Below, one piece after another: positions 14,337-21,904 of a DNA stretch of 25,048 bases. Positions within the stretch are counted from its first letter, which is position 1; every line of letters starts with the position of its first letter. The notes beneath the pieces are model-generated. The model saw only the letters and a program-made list of their open reading frames with translations. It ran no database searches and had not been told where the DNA came from. Position numbers and translations under genes: made by a program. The stretch is from Bacteroidota bacterium (GTDB lineage: Bacteria > Bacteroidota > Bacteroidia > Chitinophagales > Chitinophagaceae), in NCBI GenBank assembly GCA_023412975.1, contig JAEZRB010000124.1, positions 1 through 25,048 of the forward strand. The letters run 5' to 3'.

Positions 14337-15134
14337 GTGGAAAAATTAGTAGTCATACCAACTTATAACGAGCGTGATAATATTGCGAATATTTTGCATG
14401 CTATTTTCAACCTTGGTGAAGGATTCCACGTGCTCGTTATCGACGATAACTCACCCGATGGTACAGCTATGATCGTAAAAGATCTCCAGCAAAAATTTCA
14501 TGGTAAATTATTCATCGAGGAAAGAAGGGGTAAGCTCGGGCTGGGTACGGCCTATATCTATGGCTTCAGGTGGGCGATCGCCAATGACTATCGTTTCATA
14601 TTTGAAATGGATGCCGACTTCTCTCACAACCCGGCAGATCTTTCAAAGCTTTATCATGCCTGCAAATACGAAGGGGCTGATATGGCTATCGGGTCGAGAT
14701 ATGTAAAAGGCGGAGGCGTAGTCAACTGGCCTTCCAACCGTATAGCCCTTTCAAAAGGTGCTTCGTTTTATACCCGGCTGATCACCTGGATGCCTGTTAA
14801 AGACCCCACAGCTGGTTTTGTATGTTACCGGAAGGAAGTTCTTGAAACAATCAACCTCGATGAGATCCGGTTTACAGGTTATGCGTTCCAGATCGAAATG
14901 AAATTCGCGACCTGGAAACTACATTTCAAGATCAGGGAAGTGCCGATCATTTTCCAGGACAGGATGTACGGCAATTCCAAGATGAACAAGGGAATCGTGA
15001 AAGAAGGCATTCTGGGTGTGTTGAAACTTCGCTGGCATAGCCTGTTTACCAACTACCGCAAAAGAGTAAAGAAGACTGAAGCGATCAAGATGACGCCGAT
15101 GCATAAAAGCGAGATGGTAGCCGAGGGTAAATAG
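14337..15134 (+). CDS. DPM1-like polyprenol monophosphomannose synthase (GT2 glycosyltransferase)
   Basis: This GT-A fold glycosyltransferase family 2 enzyme would transfer a sugar, by family precedent mannose from GDP-mannose, to polyprenyl phosphate at the inner membrane. The nucleotide-binding motifs are VVIPTYNERDNI (5-16), DDNSPDGT (36-43) and the DxD metal site Asp92-Asp94 (EMDADFSHNP). The DPM1-type segments KLGLGTAYIYGF (66-77) and FQDRMYGNSKM (206-216) are present. It has 265 residues and no membrane segment, so it is the catalytic domain alone. The start codon is GTG at 14337. The donor and acceptor are inferred from the family, not proven. Confidence 0.9.
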   Translation: MEKLVVIPTYNERDNIANILHAIFNLGEGFHVLVIDDNSPDGTAMIVKDLQQKFHGKLFIEERRGKLGLGTAYIYGFRWAIANDYRFIFEMDADFSHNPADLSKLYHACKYEGADMAIGSRYVKGGGVVNWPSNRIALSKGASFYTRLITWMPVKDPTAGFVCYRKEVLETINLDEIRFTGYAFQIEMKFATWKLHFKIREVPIIFQDRMYGNSKMNKGIVKEGILGVLKLRWHSLFTNYRKRVKKTEAIKMTPMHKSEMVAEGK

Positions 15135-15226
15135 TATACCGCCCACTTCTATAAGATCACGGTTTTTTACCTTCCGTCTCAAATTTCATTTTCCCAATCC
15201 CCCGCATTTTATAGCTTCACCACTCG

Positions 15227-16129
15227 ATGAGAAAAGCATTTCTTCAACTTCATGCTGCTGTATTCCTGGCTGGGTTCACTGGTATACTGGGCCGCTTGAT
15301 CTCCCTGAATGAAGGAATGCTCGTCTGGTACAGGTTGTTTTTAACTACTGTCACCATGGTCATCCTATTCGGGTTAATGAAAAAGTTGCGAAAGATCCCG
15401 GTAAAGGATATCCTGAAGATCTGCGCAGTCGGGTTTATCGCCGCCATGCATTGGGTGACTTTTTACGCATCGATCAAATATTCAAATGTCTCCGTAGCGC
15501 TGGTATGTTTTTCGTCCATCAGCTTTTTTACCGCCATCCTGGAGCCCGTTATTCTTCGGAAACGGATCAACTGGACAGAAATGTTTTTGGGGCTAATGAC
15601 TTTGGGTGGGATATCAATTATTTTCCATTTCGATTCGCAATACAAAGTAGCGATTGTGATCGGGTTGGTCTCCGCTGTGTTGGCCGCGCTTTTCCCGATC
15701 TATAACAGGCAGTTTTTAAAAAGAGTGAATGTAGAAACGCTACTCACCTGGCAACAGTTCGGTGGGCTTATCAGCCTGTCGGTGCTGATGCCATTTTACC
15801 TGCAGCGGTTTCCTGTAGAAAGCCTCATACCCGGAATGGAAGATTTTTTATGGTTGCTGGTTCTATCCTGGTTTTGCTCGGTTATAGCCTTCCAGTTTTC
15901 GTCCAACGCTTTGAAACGTCTTTCGGCTTTCACTGTCAACCTTACATATAACCTCGAACCGGTGTATGGTATACTGTTGGCATTTATGATATACCAGGAA
16001 AATAAGCTGCTCAGCAAATGGTTTTATATTGGATTTGCTATTATCGCCACAGCATTGATCATTCATATCATTATTCTTGCCCGGCATGAAAAAAGGCTGG
16101 TTAAGAATGCCGGTATTGTCGCCAACTGA
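15227..16129 (+). CDS. EamA/DMT-family membrane transporter
   Basis: This 300-residue integral membrane protein of the drug/metabolite transporter superfamily has the usual two EamA repeats and about ten hydrophobic segments. The first repeat starts with AAVFLAGFTGILGRLISL and includes HWVTFYASIKYSNVSVALV; the second starts near residue 147 (VIGLVSAVLAALFPIYNRQF) and contains SNALKRLSAFTVNLTYNLEP, a typical last-helices motif. The substrate is unknown; family members move amino acids, nucleosides or other metabolites. The protein ends in a basic cytoplasmic tail (ARHEKRLVKNAG). It stands 92 nt after the glycosyltransferase gene and may be a separate unit. Confidence 0.9.
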   Translation: MRKAFLQLHAAVFLAGFTGILGRLISLNEGMLVWYRLFLTTVTMVILFGLMKKLRKIPVKDILKICAVGFIAAMHWVTFYASIKYSNVSVALVCFSSISFFTAILEPVILRKRINWTEMFLGLMTLGGISIIFHFDSQYKVAIVIGLVSAVLAALFPIYNRQFLKRVNVETLLTWQQFGGLISLSVLMPFYLQRFPVESLIPGMEDFLWLLVLSWFCSVIAFQFSSNALKRLSAFTVNLTYNLEPVYGILLAFMIYQENKLLSKWFYIGFAIIATALIIHIIILARHEKRLVKNAGIVAN

Positions 16130-16203
16130 TCACCTTATTAAAAAAGAATACTATTCAACTGCCGGCCACCTATTTTTCTACACTTTGTTTGCCCTGCGCA
16201 TAT

Positions 16204-16211
16204 TATCTTTA
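16204..16211 (+). promoter_or_regulatory. weak -7 promoter box of the S9 peptidase gene
   Basis: TATCTTTA is one base off TAnnTTTG and lies 16 nt before the start at 16228. A TTTG at 16184-16187 lies 16 nt upstream of it, somewhat closer than ideal for a -33 element. Confidence 0.3.
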
Positions 16212-16227
16212 AAGCTTTAACTATCTA

Positions 16228-19212
16228 ATGATGATGAGAATCCAGTTTTTATTTGCGTTGACTTTCCTGTTTATCCTAAACGGTTATGCTCAAAAGAAGC
16301 CACTCGATCACACAGTCTATGACGAATGGCAAAGTATCGGTCAGAAATTGATCAGCAGTGATGGAAAATGGACCGTCTACTCCATCGACCGGCAGGAAGG
16401 CGACAACGAGTTGGTTATTCAGTCACTTCTTCCCGGCAATGAATATCACAAAATCATACCACGGGGTTATAATGCGGAGATCACGGAAGACAGCCGTTTT
16501 GTAATTTTTAGGATTAAACCATTTTACCAGGATACCAGGCAGGCAAGGATCAAAAAGAAGAAACCCGATGACATGCCAAAAGATTCGATGGGGATTATGG
16601 AATTGGGTAAAGATAGTGTGTTGAAACTGGCGAGGCTCAGTGGGTTTAAAACACCTGCGAAAAGCTCAGGCTGGCTGGCATACCAGCTTGATATCAAAAA
16701 AGAAGAGCCAAAGAAAAAGGCAGCAATAGAGACAGCTGATGCCAAACATATTACCGATAGTCTCAAAAGGGTCATTGATTCTTTACAGGCCCTGATTCCC
16801 AAAAAGAAAAAATCCAGGGGCAGGGACGAAGAAGATTTTGCAGTCCTGAATGATGTTAACGGCGATTTCGGATTTAAGGATGCTGATGATGATGACGCAT
16901 CAGCAGGTCCCGCGGAGAAAGGGATGGACCTGTGGTTGCGTAACATGGAAACAGGCAATGAGAAGTTGTTCCGGAATATTTCTGAATACATTTTTAGTAA
17001 GAACGGGAAGAAACTGTTAATGAAGCAGGCGCGTGACGCAAAAGATTCGCTGAGCCAATCCGCGGTTTTATTATACGACCTGCACAAAGGATACGCGGAT
17101 ACGATCAGCCGCGGTGGCAATGTGTTTAAGAATTTCTCGATCAGTGATGATGGGTCACAGGTAGCTTTTATGGCTGAGCGGGATGCCAAACCAAAGGACC
17201 TTCAAAAGTATTACAGGCTCTGGTATTTTAAGGATGGTATGGACAGCGCCATTGCCCTGGTGGATAGGAACACAGTGAATATGAAGTTGGGTATGATTCC
17301 CAGTGAACACAGCACACCTGCTTTCAGCAAGAGTGGTAAACGTCTTTTTTTCGGCACAGTACCAATCCAGGCACCAAAGGACACTTCGCTGGTTGATATT
17401 GACCTGGTAAAACTGGATATCTGGCATTATAATGAAGACTATCTCCAAACAGTTCAATTGAGTCGTCTTTCGCGGGACCTGCGTCAGAATTTACTTGCCG
17501 TCTATGACCTGGAAAATGGCCGGGTGCAACAACTGGCATCAGAAGAAATACCCCAGATCTTTCAAACCAACGAAGGCGATGGTGAAATTTTTTATGCCGT
17601 GACCGATTTTGGTAAAAGAGTGGAAAGTCAGTGGGCTGGAAATACAAAGAAGGACCTATATGCCATAGACGTAAAGACCGGCACCGCTAAGCTGATCAAA
17701 GAAAATGTACAGGGTTTCGCCAGCCCATCCTTTGTTTCACCTGCGGGTAATTACCTGTTGTGGTACGACAGTAAAGCCAGGCATTATTTTGTGTATGATG
17801 GTAAAGTGGTGAGGAATATCACTTCGAAGTTAAAAGTGCCTTTATACAATGAAGAGCATGATTCTCCAAGCGACCCTGCACCTTACGGGGTGATGAGATG
17901 GCAGGATGATGAAAGCGCCGTATATATCTATGAACGCTATGGTGTTTGGAAAGTGGACCCCACCGGTGTAAAGGCTCCAGTCATATTTATCGATGGGCGA
18001 AAAGAAAAAGTTGGATACCGTTATGTACAAACCGATCCCGAAGAGCGAGCCATAAAAGCGGAGCAAACACTGGTGTTTAGAAAATTCAACGCTATTAATA
18101 AGCGATCGGGTTTATGGGAATACCAATGGACAGGAGATAAGTATGTGATGTTTCCCGTCAGCGCCGACTCAAGTGTGAATCTTAGTGCTATCAGCAAAGC
18201 AAAGGATAGCAATACTTATCTTTTTACAAAAGAGACTTATTACCGTTCCCCCGACCTGTACAGCGCCCGTTTTGATGATGGGAACAAAAACTCCTATGAA
18301 GTTGCAAAGCTTTCTGCTATCAATCCACAACAGGCTAACTATAATTGGGGCACAGCAGAACTTTATAAATGGAAAACATTTGCCGGCAAATCTGCGGAAG
18401 GGATCCTATATAAGCCTGAAGATTTTGACCCTTCAAAAAAGTACCCGATGATCCTTTACTTTTATGAAAGGCTTTCGGATGGTCTTTACAATTATCATGC
18501 GCCTGCACCCACGCCCAGCCGGTTGAATATTTCATTCTTCGTAAGCAGGGGTTACCTGGTATTTGCACCTAACATTCACTACACGATCGGCCACCCGGCT
18601 AAGAGTGCCTACGACTTTGTCGTCAGCGGTGCTAAGAGTCTTACAAAATTCAGGTGGGTGGATTCAAAGAATATCGGCATCCAGGGTCAAAGCTGGGGAG
18701 GGATACAGGTGGCACAACTGATTACCATGACCGATATGTTTAAAGCTGCCTGGGCCGGTGCGCCTGTGGCGAATATGACTTCCGCTTATGGCGGCATTCG
18801 TTGGGAAAGTGGTTCCAACCGCCAGTTTCAATACGAAAAAACGCAAAGCAGGTTAGGTGCTACACTTTGGCAAAAACCTTCACTATATATAGAAAATTCT
18901 CCACTGTTCCATTTGCCAAAAGTAAAAACACCTTTGGTGATCATGCACAACGATGCAGATGGCGCAGTACCCTGGTACCAGGGCATTGAACTGTTTACCG
19001 GTATGCGCCGACTCGGCAAAAAGGTCTGGATGCTTAATTATAACGGTGAAGCACACAACCTGGTACAACGTAAAAACAGGAAGGATATCCAGATACGCGA
19101 ACAACAGTATTTTGACTGGTTGCTGAAAGGAGAGAAGCCTGCGAAATGGATCGTTGAGGGTGTTCCAGCTGTGAGGAAAGGAAAGGACTGGGGTTTGGAG
19201 ATAGTTGATTAA
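16228..19212 (+). CDS. secreted prolyl oligopeptidase-family (S9) serine peptidase
   Basis: This 994-residue enzyme starts with a signal peptide (MMMRIQFLFALTFLFILNGYAQ, likely cleavage after GYA) and should act in the periplasm or outside the cell. The N-terminal half carries WD40-like/beta-propeller repeats that in this family shield the active site. The C-terminal alpha/beta hydrolase (about 720-980) has the catalytic triad Ser822 (GIQGQSWGGIQ), probable Asp911 (HNDADGAVPW) and His943 (NGEAHNL). Residues about 150-225 form a charged insertion rich in Lys and Asp (EEPKKKAAIE, PKKKKSRGRDEE, DADDDDASAG), which may be a flexible linker or surface loop. The family cleaves peptides, often after Pro or as dipeptides; specificity cannot be read here. 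Three ATG codons occur at the start (16228, 16231, 16234). Confidence 0.93.
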   Translation: MMMRIQFLFALTFLFILNGYAQKKPLDHTVYDEWQSIGQKLISSDGKWTVYSIDRQEGDNELVIQSLLPGNEYHKIIPRGYNAEITEDSRFVIFRIKPFYQDTRQARIKKKKPDDMPKDSMGIMELGKDSVLKLARLSGFKTPAKSSGWLAYQLDIKKEEPKKKAAIETADAKHITDSLKRVIDSLQALIPKKKKSRGRDEEDFAVLNDVNGDFGFKDADDDDASAGPAEKGMDLWLRNMETGNEKLFRNISEYIFSKNGKKLLMKQARDAKDSLSQSAVLLYDLHKGYADTISRGGNVFKNFSISDDGSQVAFMAERDAKPKDLQKYYRLWYFKDGMDSAIALVDRNTVNMKLGMIPSEHSTPAFSKSGKRLFFGTVPIQAPKDTSLVDIDLVKLDIWHYNEDYLQTVQLSRLSRDLRQNLLAVYDLENGRVQQLASEEIPQIFQTNEGDGEIFYAVTDFGKRVESQWAGNTKKDLYAIDVKTGTAKLIKENVQGFASPSFVSPAGNYLLWYDSKARHYFVYDGKVVRNITSKLKVPLYNEEHDSPSDPAPYGVMRWQDDESAVYIYERYGVWKVDPTGVKAPVIFIDGRKEKVGYRYVQTDPEERAIKAEQTLVFRKFNAINKRSGLWEYQWTGDKYVMFPVSADSSVNLSAISKAKDSNTYLFTKETYYRSPDLYSARFDDGNKNSYEVAKLSAINPQQANYNWGTAELYKWKTFAGKSAEGILYKPEDFDPSKKYPMILYFYERLSDGLYNYHAPAPTPSRLNISFFVSRGYLVFAPNIHYTIGHPAKSAYDFVVSGAKSLTKFRWVDSKNIGIQGQSWGGIQVAQLITMTDMFKAAWAGAPVANMTSAYGGIRWESGSNRQFQYEKTQSRLGATLWQKPSLYIENSPLFHLPKVKTPLVIMHNDADGAVPWYQGIELFTGMRRLGKKVWMLNYNGEAHNLVQRKNRKDIQIREQQYFDWLLKGEKPAKWIVEGVPAVRKGKDWGLEIVD

Positions 19213-19238
19213 TTAAGAAAATATAGTTTTCAAAGAAG

Positions 19239-19276
19239 TCAGGCCGATCGGGCTATTGATAGAGCAATTGGCCTGA
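19239..19276 (+). other. stem-loop just after the S9 peptidase gene
   Basis: TCAGGCC (19239-19245) pairs perfectly with GGCCTGA (19270-19276) around a 24-nt loop that can form a small CTAT/ATAG inner stem. No T tract follows. It precedes the main terminator by 14 nt and may only protect the mRNA end. Confidence 0.4.
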
Positions 19277-19289
19277 TAATAAATGAAAT

Positions 19290-19335
19290 GACCCCGTAAT
19301 GCTGCAGCGCAGGTATACGGGGTCTTATTTTTTTA
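19290..19335. terminator. shared terminator between convergent genes
   Basis: GACCCCGTA (19290-19298) pairs perfectly with TACGGGGTC (19316-19324). The 17-nt loop contains the palindrome GCTGCAGC. TTATTTTTTTT follows on the + strand, ending in the stop codon of the minus-strand gene. Read on the minus strand, the hairpin is followed by ATTTCATTTATTAT, so it can serve both the S9 peptidase gene and the convergent hypothetical gene. Confidence 0.85.
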
Positions 19336-20052
19336 AGCCGCCTGGTCGCTAATAAATTTAACCAGGCTTCTTTTCGCGATTGGTAACAATGTTTCATCAA
19401 CCGGGAAACTTAATCCGGTCTCTATGGAATACACCGCCGGGTTTGGCAACTGGTTGAAATGCCGGATCAGTTCCGATTTCGTATGTTCATATGAACTGGC
19501 AATATCCCTGCGCCATTTATTGATCAGTACCGTTTTGATGCTGCGATATTTTTCATCACGTTTTTCAAAAAAGGAGAGACGATAGTGATAGGTCCTGGCG
19601 ATCCTGCTATTGCCCGAACTTAAAAAGAAATACCCCTCTTTTTGGTCCAGGGGGATAAGTCCCACAGGGTTGATGTCGATTTTGTCTTCGACAAATTCAT
19701 AAATATCAGCTCCGGCCTGGACGGTTGTCTTCAAAGTGTCGGCTGCGTAGTGTATGATATCCTCTAGTTCCTGCATGAGTTCATCATCCTCGATCATCTG
19801 CTCATATAATAATTGCAATTTCTCGATTTGAATGCCGGTCATTTTTTTGGGGAAATGTTCCTGTAGAAACTTTTTGTTTTCCCGAAAGGCGACAAGGTTG
19901 TGATAGTGAAAAACTACATCCGCCAGCTGGGGGTATAATTTGTTCTGATCAAAATATTTATTTACCTCCTGGATGTAGGCGAGGAGGGTGTATTTTTTTA
20001 ACTCGAAATCGATATAGCCTTCGGCGAACCATGTTTCAGATAATTGTTTCAT
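19333..20052 (-). CDS. protein of unknown function (239 aa)
   Basis: I do not recognise this family. The product is a soluble 239-residue protein without signal peptide or membrane segment, rich in aromatic and charged residues. The N-terminal half is predicted helical by eye (LLAYIQEVNKYFDQNKLYP, KLQLLYEQMIEDDELMQELE). A central PVGLIPLDQKEGYFFLSSGN is followed by TYHYRLSFFEK, and the C-terminus has VYSIETGLSFPVDETLLPIA, which looks like beta strands. It reads as a well-formed, constrained protein with its own promoter-like box upstream and a terminator overlapping its stop, so it is a real gene. It stands alone on the minus strand between the S9 peptidase and the repeat-rich gap, which gives no clue to its role. 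Confidence 0.8.
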   Translation of the reverse strand: MKQLSETWFAEGYIDFELKKYTLLAYIQEVNKYFDQNKLYPQLADVVFHYHNLVAFRENKKFLQEHFPKKMTGIQIEKLQLLYEQMIEDDELMQELEDIIHYAADTLKTTVQAGADIYEFVEDKIDINPVGLIPLDQKEGYFFLSSGNSRIARTYHYRLSFFEKRDEKYRSIKTVLINKWRRDIASSYEHTKSELIRHFNQLPNPAVYSIETGLSFPVDETLLPIAKRSLVKFISDQAA

Positions 20053-20075
20053 AGTCGGGAGGTGGTTTAGTTATT

Positions 20076-20105
20076 CCAATTTACAAAAAAGAAATAAAAA
20101 CCAAA
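20076..20105 (-). promoter_or_regulatory. candidate promoter of the 239-aa unknown gene
   Basis: On the minus strand TTTG (20105-20102) is followed after 18 nt by TAAATTGG (20083-20076), one base from TAnnTTTG. The start codon follows 23 nt later. The spacing is close to that of Bacteroidota sigma-ABfr promoters. Confidence 0.4.
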
Positions 20106-20161
20106 AGAGGGGAATTGTTAATTAGCATCCAATGTTTTGGGAAATTATTGTATCAGGCTAA

Positions 20162-20222
20162 GGTTAAGGTTGAGGTTGAGACTAAGGTTGAGGTTGAGTG
20201 AGTCTCCGCCTCCACCTTAACC
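20162..20222. repeat. long stem-loop built from GGTTGA repeats
   Basis: GGTTAAGGTTGAGG (20162-20175) pairs with CCTCCACCTTAACC (20209-20222) at 13 of 14 positions, and inside it GAGAC (20178-20182) pairs with GTCTC (20202-20206). The left arm and loop consist of AGGTTA/AGGTTG hexamers. No T tract follows on either strand, so it is not an obvious terminator. Confidence 0.75.
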
Positions 20223-20249
20223 ACTATCTTAAATCATGAAAGCAAATTA

Positions 20250-20351
20250 AACCACAGCGAACGCGGAGAGCACAGCGAAAATGTCTAATTGTTCCAAAAA
20301 TACCTGCCGCTGGCAGCAAAACTCGCTGTGCCCGCTGTGTGCGCAGTGGTT
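20250..20351. repeat. dispersed palindromic repeat, copy 1 (CCACAGCG type)
   Basis: The left arm 20250-20278 (AACCACAGCGAACGCG...) and the right arm 20323-20351 (...GTGTGCGCAGTGGTT) are complementary at 23 of 29 positions plus two G-T pairs. The 44-nt centre holds a small hairpin, CTGCC (20304-20308) with GGCAG (20312-20316). A related element lies at 24924-25033. No transposase is associated. It resembles REP- or MITE-like intergenic elements. Confidence 0.8.
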
Positions 20352-20446
20352 ATTTAACTTCTGAAATCACTCGAACCACTACCTCAACAAAGAAAGGGCA
20401 CCGGGAAAAAATCAAGCCTCCAGGGATTGATTTCGGAGTGTGAATA

Positions 20447-20482
20447 TCCAATTACTAATCCCCAATTACAAATTCCAAATTC
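20447..20482. repeat. AATTACTAATCC / AAATTCC phrase repeat beside the E2 gene
   Basis: The stretch CCAATTACTAATCCCCAATT followed by ACAAATTCCAAATTCC consists of short repeated words and ends 2 nt before the E2 stop codon. The reverse complement of its first part reappears at about 24754-24769 (GGAATTAGTAATTAGG), after dacB. Confidence 0.6.
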
Positions 20483-20484
20483 CG

Positions 20485-21840
20485 TTAAATCTCACGATCC
20501 GGGTTAAAATTCTCCAACTCCTTCGCCACTGCGGTGAGGAAAGTAGCACCCAGGCTGCCGTCTACAATTCGGTGATCATAGCTCATCGACAGGTACATCA
20601 TGTGACGGATGGCGATGCTATCGCCCTGTGCCGTTTCAATGACAACCGGGCGTTTTTTGATCGCTCCCACGGCCAGGATGGCTACCTGTGGCTGGTTGAT
20701 GATGGGTGTGCCCATCAGGCTTCCGAAAGTGCCTACATTGGTGAGTGTAAAAGTACCGCCCTGCGTATCGTCGGCTTTGAGTTTGCCATTGCGGGCGTTA
20801 TCGGCCATATTATTTACCTGTTTGGACAGGCCTACCAGGTTCAATTGATCGGCATTTTTAATTACCGGTACGATCAGGTTGCCACTAGGCAAAGCAGTGG
20901 CCATACCAATATTGATATCTTTTTTGACGATGATCTTGTCGCCATCAAGTGAGCAATTGACCAGGGGGAATTTCTTTATGCACTTTACAATAGCTTCGAT
21001 GAACAAAGGAGTGAAAGTGATGCGTGTGCCTTCCCTTTTTTCAAAGTCCTTTTTCACTTTATCGCGCCACATCACTAGATTAGTAACATCGGCTTCAGTA
21101 AAGCTGGTGACATGCGGACTGGTGTGTTTGCTACGCACCATGTGCTCGGCGATAAGTTTGCGCATTCGGTCCATCTCAATGATCTCAACATTGCCACTAT
21201 AAGATGTGATCTGCGTACTTTGTGTGCTTAGCTGCGCGTTTGGCTCTACTGCAGTTTTTTGAGGCTGGCTATATTCGGGTTGAGGTTGAGTGGATTCCTG
21301 TTTGCGTGGGCCAGCGGCTTTTCTATTGCTTACATATTGAAGAATGTCCTTTTTGGTCACGCGGCCTTCATTACCGGTGCCGGGGATTTGTTCCAGTTCC
21401 GACATACTGATCCCTTCGCTTGCGGCGATATTCAAAACAAGTGGCGAGTAAAAGCGACCAGCGGAACCGCCCGATTGCTGTGGCCTGTCCTGGGTGACGT
21501 CTACGGCTTCCACCATCACTGCTTCCTGTGCTTTTGGAGTATGTTGTTGCTGAGAAGGCTGTGAAACCACTGGCTCAGGCGTTGAAGCTGATTCGGTAGC
21601 ACCTGTCTTTATCCTGGCGATAACGGCGCCGATGGGTACGACGTCATTTACATTGAATAAAATACTTTCGATCGTGCCTTCCGCGGTACTGGGGACCTCG
21701 CTATCCACTTTATCGGTGGCGATGTCAAGCACGGTTTCATCCATCTTGACGGGGTCGCCCGGTTTCTTATGCCATTTTAAAATGGTCGCTTCCGTAATAC
21801 TTTCGCCAAGTTTTGGCATGATCAGGTCAACTGTAGCCAT
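20485..21840 (-). CDS. 2-oxo acid dehydrogenase E2 subunit (dihydrolipoamide acyltransferase)
   Basis: This is the lipoyl-bearing core acyltransferase of a 2-oxo acid dehydrogenase complex; it moves an acyl group from E1 to CoA. Domains in order are one lipoyl domain (1-80) with the lipoylated Lys44 in DIATDKVDSE, a Pro/Gln-rich linker (81-128), a peripheral subunit-binding domain (about 130-170, SPLVLNIAASEGI and GRVTKKDIL), a second flexible linker, and the catalytic domain (about 218-451) with His423 and Asp427 in SYDHRIVDG. The length of 451 residues fits a single-lipoyl E2. I cannot tell the branched-chain, oxoglutarate and pyruvate types apart with confidence: no E1 or E3 gene lies here. 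It follows cinA on the same strand with a 64-nt gap. The 3' end is next to repeats. Confidence 0.94.
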   Translation of the reverse strand: MATVDLIMPKLGESITEATILKWHKKPGDPVKMDETVLDIATDKVDSEVPSTAEGTIESILFNVNDVVPIGAVIARIKTGATESASTPEPVVSQPSQQQHTPKAQEAVMVEAVDVTQDRPQQSGGSAGRFYSPLVLNIAASEGISMSELEQIPGTGNEGRVTKKDILQYVSNRKAAGPRKQESTQPQPEYSQPQKTAVEPNAQLSTQSTQITSYSGNVEIIEMDRMRKLIAEHMVRSKHTSPHVTSFTEADVTNLVMWRDKVKKDFEKREGTRITFTPLFIEAIVKCIKKFPLVNCSLDGDKIIVKKDINIGMATALPSGNLIVPVIKNADQLNLVGLSKQVNNMADNARNGKLKADDTQGGTFTLTNVGTFGSLMGTPIINQPQVAILAVGAIKKRPVVIETAQGDSIAIRHMMYLSMSYDHRIVDGSLGATFLTAVAKELENFNPDREI

Positions 21841-21904
21841 AAATAGTTTTTGTTACCAGTTTTTAAACCGCGCCAAAGGTAATGAATTGACAATAATCAC
21901 GCTA

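Larger units (their letters stand above)
20053..20484. other. 432-nt gap without a gene, filled with repeats and inverted repeats
   Basis: This region separates the minus-strand unknown gene from the 3' end of the minus-strand E2 gene. It contains a promoter candidate (20076-20105), a 61-nt stem-loop (20162-20222), a 102-nt inverted repeat of the CCACAGCG type (20250-20351), and an AATTACTAATCC/AAATTCC phrase repeat (about 20447-20482). No open frame with coding character was found. Confidence 0.8.

Noticed and set aside
20440..20952. 170-codon + strand open frame overlapping the E2 gene
   Set aside because: It is antisense to the conserved catalytic domain of E2 and begins in repeats; its sequence has no coding features of its own.
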